Below, piece after piece: positions 12,448-13,623 of a stretch of 13,623 nt of DNA. The notes under the pieces were generated by a model. That model ran no database searches. It was not told the DNA's origin and saw only the letters and a list, made by a program, of their open reading frames with translations. Made by a program: the position numbers and the translations under genes. Every line of letters begins with the position of its first letter. The stretch's first letter is position 1. The stretch spans positions 1 to 13,623 of the forward strand of contig DATBIO010000081.1 in assembly GCA_036556965.1 (NCBI GenBank). The letters are read 5' to 3'. This stretch comes from DATBIO01 sp036556965 (GTDB lineage: Bacteria; Acidobacteriota; Vicinamibacteria; Fen-336).

Positions 12448-13623
12448 ATGGACAAAGTGGTGAAGGACGCGGCGGAGGCCGTGCGGGACATCCCCGACGG
12501 GGCGTCGATCATGGTCTCGGGCTTCGGCCTGTGCGGCATCCCCGAGAACCTGATCAAGGCCCTGCGCGACCAGGGGGCCAAGGACCTGACCCTCATGAGC
12601 AACAACGCGGGAACCAACGACTTCGGCATCACGTTCCTGCTCCAGAGCCGCCAGGTGAGGAAGATGGTCTCCACCTACGTGGGGGAGAACAAGGTCTTCG
12701 AGAGGATGGCCCTGGCCGGCGAGGTGGAGGTGGAGCTGACGCCGCAGGGCACGTTCTCGGAGCGCATCCGCGCCGGCGGCGCCGGCGTGCCCGCCTTCTT
12801 CACCCCCACCGGGTACGGGACGCTCATCGCGGAGGGCAAGGAGGTACGGTGGTTCGGCGGCCGTCCCCACGTGCTGGAGACGGCGCTGCACGCCGACTAC
12901 GCGTTCGTCAAGGCCTGGAAGGGCGACAGCGCCGGCAACCTCCTCTACCGCCGCACCACCCGCAACTTCGCGCCCATGATGGCCATGGCCGCGCGCGTGA
13001 CCATCGCCGAGGTGGAGGAGCTGGTGCCGGCGGGAGGGCTCGCCCCCGACGCGGTGGCCACTCCCGGCATATTCGTGCAGCGCCTGTTCCAGGGCGCGGG
13101 CTACGAGAAGCGCATCGAGAAGCGAACGCTGCGCGGACAGGAAGGCGTGGACACCGACGCCAGGCGCGCGCGCATCGTGCGGCGGGCGGCCCAGGAGATG
13201 AAGGACGGCTTCTACGTCAACCTCGGCATCGGCATGCCCACCCTGGCCTCCAACTACATCCCCCCCGGCGTCGACATCGTGCTCCACTCCGAGAACGGCA
13301 TGCTGGGGGTGGGGCCGTACCCGGAGCCGGGGAGCGAGGACCCCGACCTGATCAACGCCGGCAAGGAGACGGTCACGGAGCTGCCGGGCACGTCGTACTT
13401 CTCCAGCGCGGACTCGTTCGCCATGGTCCGCGGGGGCCACGTGGACCTCACCATCCTCGGCGCCCTGCAGGTGGACCGCGAGGGCAACCTGGCCAACTGG
13501 ATGATCCCCGGCAAGATGGTGAAGGGCATGGGCGGCGCCATGGACCTCGTGTCGGGCGCCCGGCGCGTGGTGGTCACCATGGAGCACACCGCGAAGGACG
13601 GCTCCCCCAAGGTGCTGGAGCAG
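12448..13623 (+). CDS. Succinyl-CoA:3-ketoacid CoA-transferase, fused A and B subunits (cut at right edge)
   Basis: 392 codons are visible and the gene runs off the window. The enzyme moves CoA from succinyl-CoA to acetoacetate in ketone-body or short-chain acid use. Residues 1-225 are subunit A: G-F-G-L-C-G-I-P-E-N, S-N-N-A-G, Y-V-G-E-N, and E-L-T-P-Q-G-T, then R-I-R-A-G-G-A-G-V-P-A-F. A short linker (about 226-238) joins without a stop to subunit B, whose catalytic glutamate is E282 in S-E-N-G-M-L-G-V-G-P-Y-P, followed by N-A-G-K-E-T-V-T, R-G-G-H-V-D-L and M-V-K-G-M-G-G-A-M-D-L. These motifs closely match mitochondrial SCOT (OXCT1); most bacteria encode the subunits separately (scoA/scoB). 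ATG 12448 has GGGAG seven bases upstream. An in-frame GTG at 12442 is too near that site. Confidence 0.93.
   Translation, partial: MDKVVKDAAEAVRDIPDGASIMVSGFGLCGIPENLIKALRDQGAKDLTLMSNNAGTNDFGITFLLQSRQVRKMVSTYVGENKVFERMALAGEVEVELTPQGTFSERIRAGGAGVPAFFTPTGYGTLIAEGKEVRWFGGRPHVLETALHADYAFVKAWKGDSAGNLLYRRTTRNFAPMMAMAARVTIAEVEELVPAGGLAPDAVATPGIFVQRLFQGAGYEKRIEKRTLRGQEGVDTDARRARIVRRAAQEMKDGFYVNLGIGMPTLASNYIPPGVDIVLHSENGMLGVGPYPEPGSEDPDLINAGKETVTELPGTSYFSSADSFAMVRGGHVDLTILGALQVDREGNLANWMIPGKMVKGMGGAMDLVSGARRVVVTMEHTAKDGSPKVLEQ

Noticed and set aside
1..13623. tRNA, rRNA, CRISPR array, insertion sequence or attachment site
   Set aside because: No cloverleaf, rRNA-like tract, regularly spaced direct repeats, transposase or integrase motif was seen on either strand.

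Overview
The window is very GC-rich, with long open frames on both strands, G/C at most third codon positions and frequent GTG/TTG starts. Lipoprotein, ECF sigma/anti-sigma and ABC exporter genes point to a diderm bacterium. The small four-cysteine lipoprotein and the fused SCOT-type CoA-transferase suggest a Myxococcota or deltaproteobacterial-grade lineage (Anaeromyxobacter-like or an uncultivated relative); this placement is inference. I see no tRNA, rRNA, CRISPR array or transposase.

Left third (1-5631). A minus-strand gene cut by the window edge (YwqG/DUF1963-like) is divergent from a six-gene plus-strand operon. The first two genes look like a toxin-immunity pair: a 161-aa DNA/RNA non-specific endonuclease with no delivery domain, and a 304-aa protein with a C-terminal SUFU (suppressor of fused) domain, overlapping by GTGA. 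They are followed at spacings of 13, 8, 3 and 29 nt by four genes for size-matched (297, 317, 307 and 303 aa), acidic, almost proline-free, all-helical coiled-coil proteins I cannot assign to a family. Three of these end in a common motif (EG-rich turn, FG, A-[SD]-x-[SA], final helix). The nuclease/SUFU/four-coiled-coil locus is the best candidate here for an undescribed system. The spacer before it holds two strong inverted repeats, and a perfect 28-nt palindrome follows it.

Middle and right (5632-12170). A convergent minus-strand lipoprotein gene separates the first operon from a seven-gene plus-strand run: ABC ATPase, ABC-2-type permease, ThrE-type threonine/serine exporter, prephenate dehydrogenase, a secreted 175-aa protein, an ECF sigma factor and a membrane protein that looks like an anti-sigma factor fused to a YCII domain. 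Junctions in this run are overlaps or gaps under 25 nt, so it may be one transcript joining amino-acid export and tyrosine synthesis to an ECF signalling module.

Right end (12167-13623). A small disordered minus-strand ORF with a strong ribosome site is divergent from a fused-subunit succinyl-CoA:3-ketoacid CoA-transferase gene that runs off the window.
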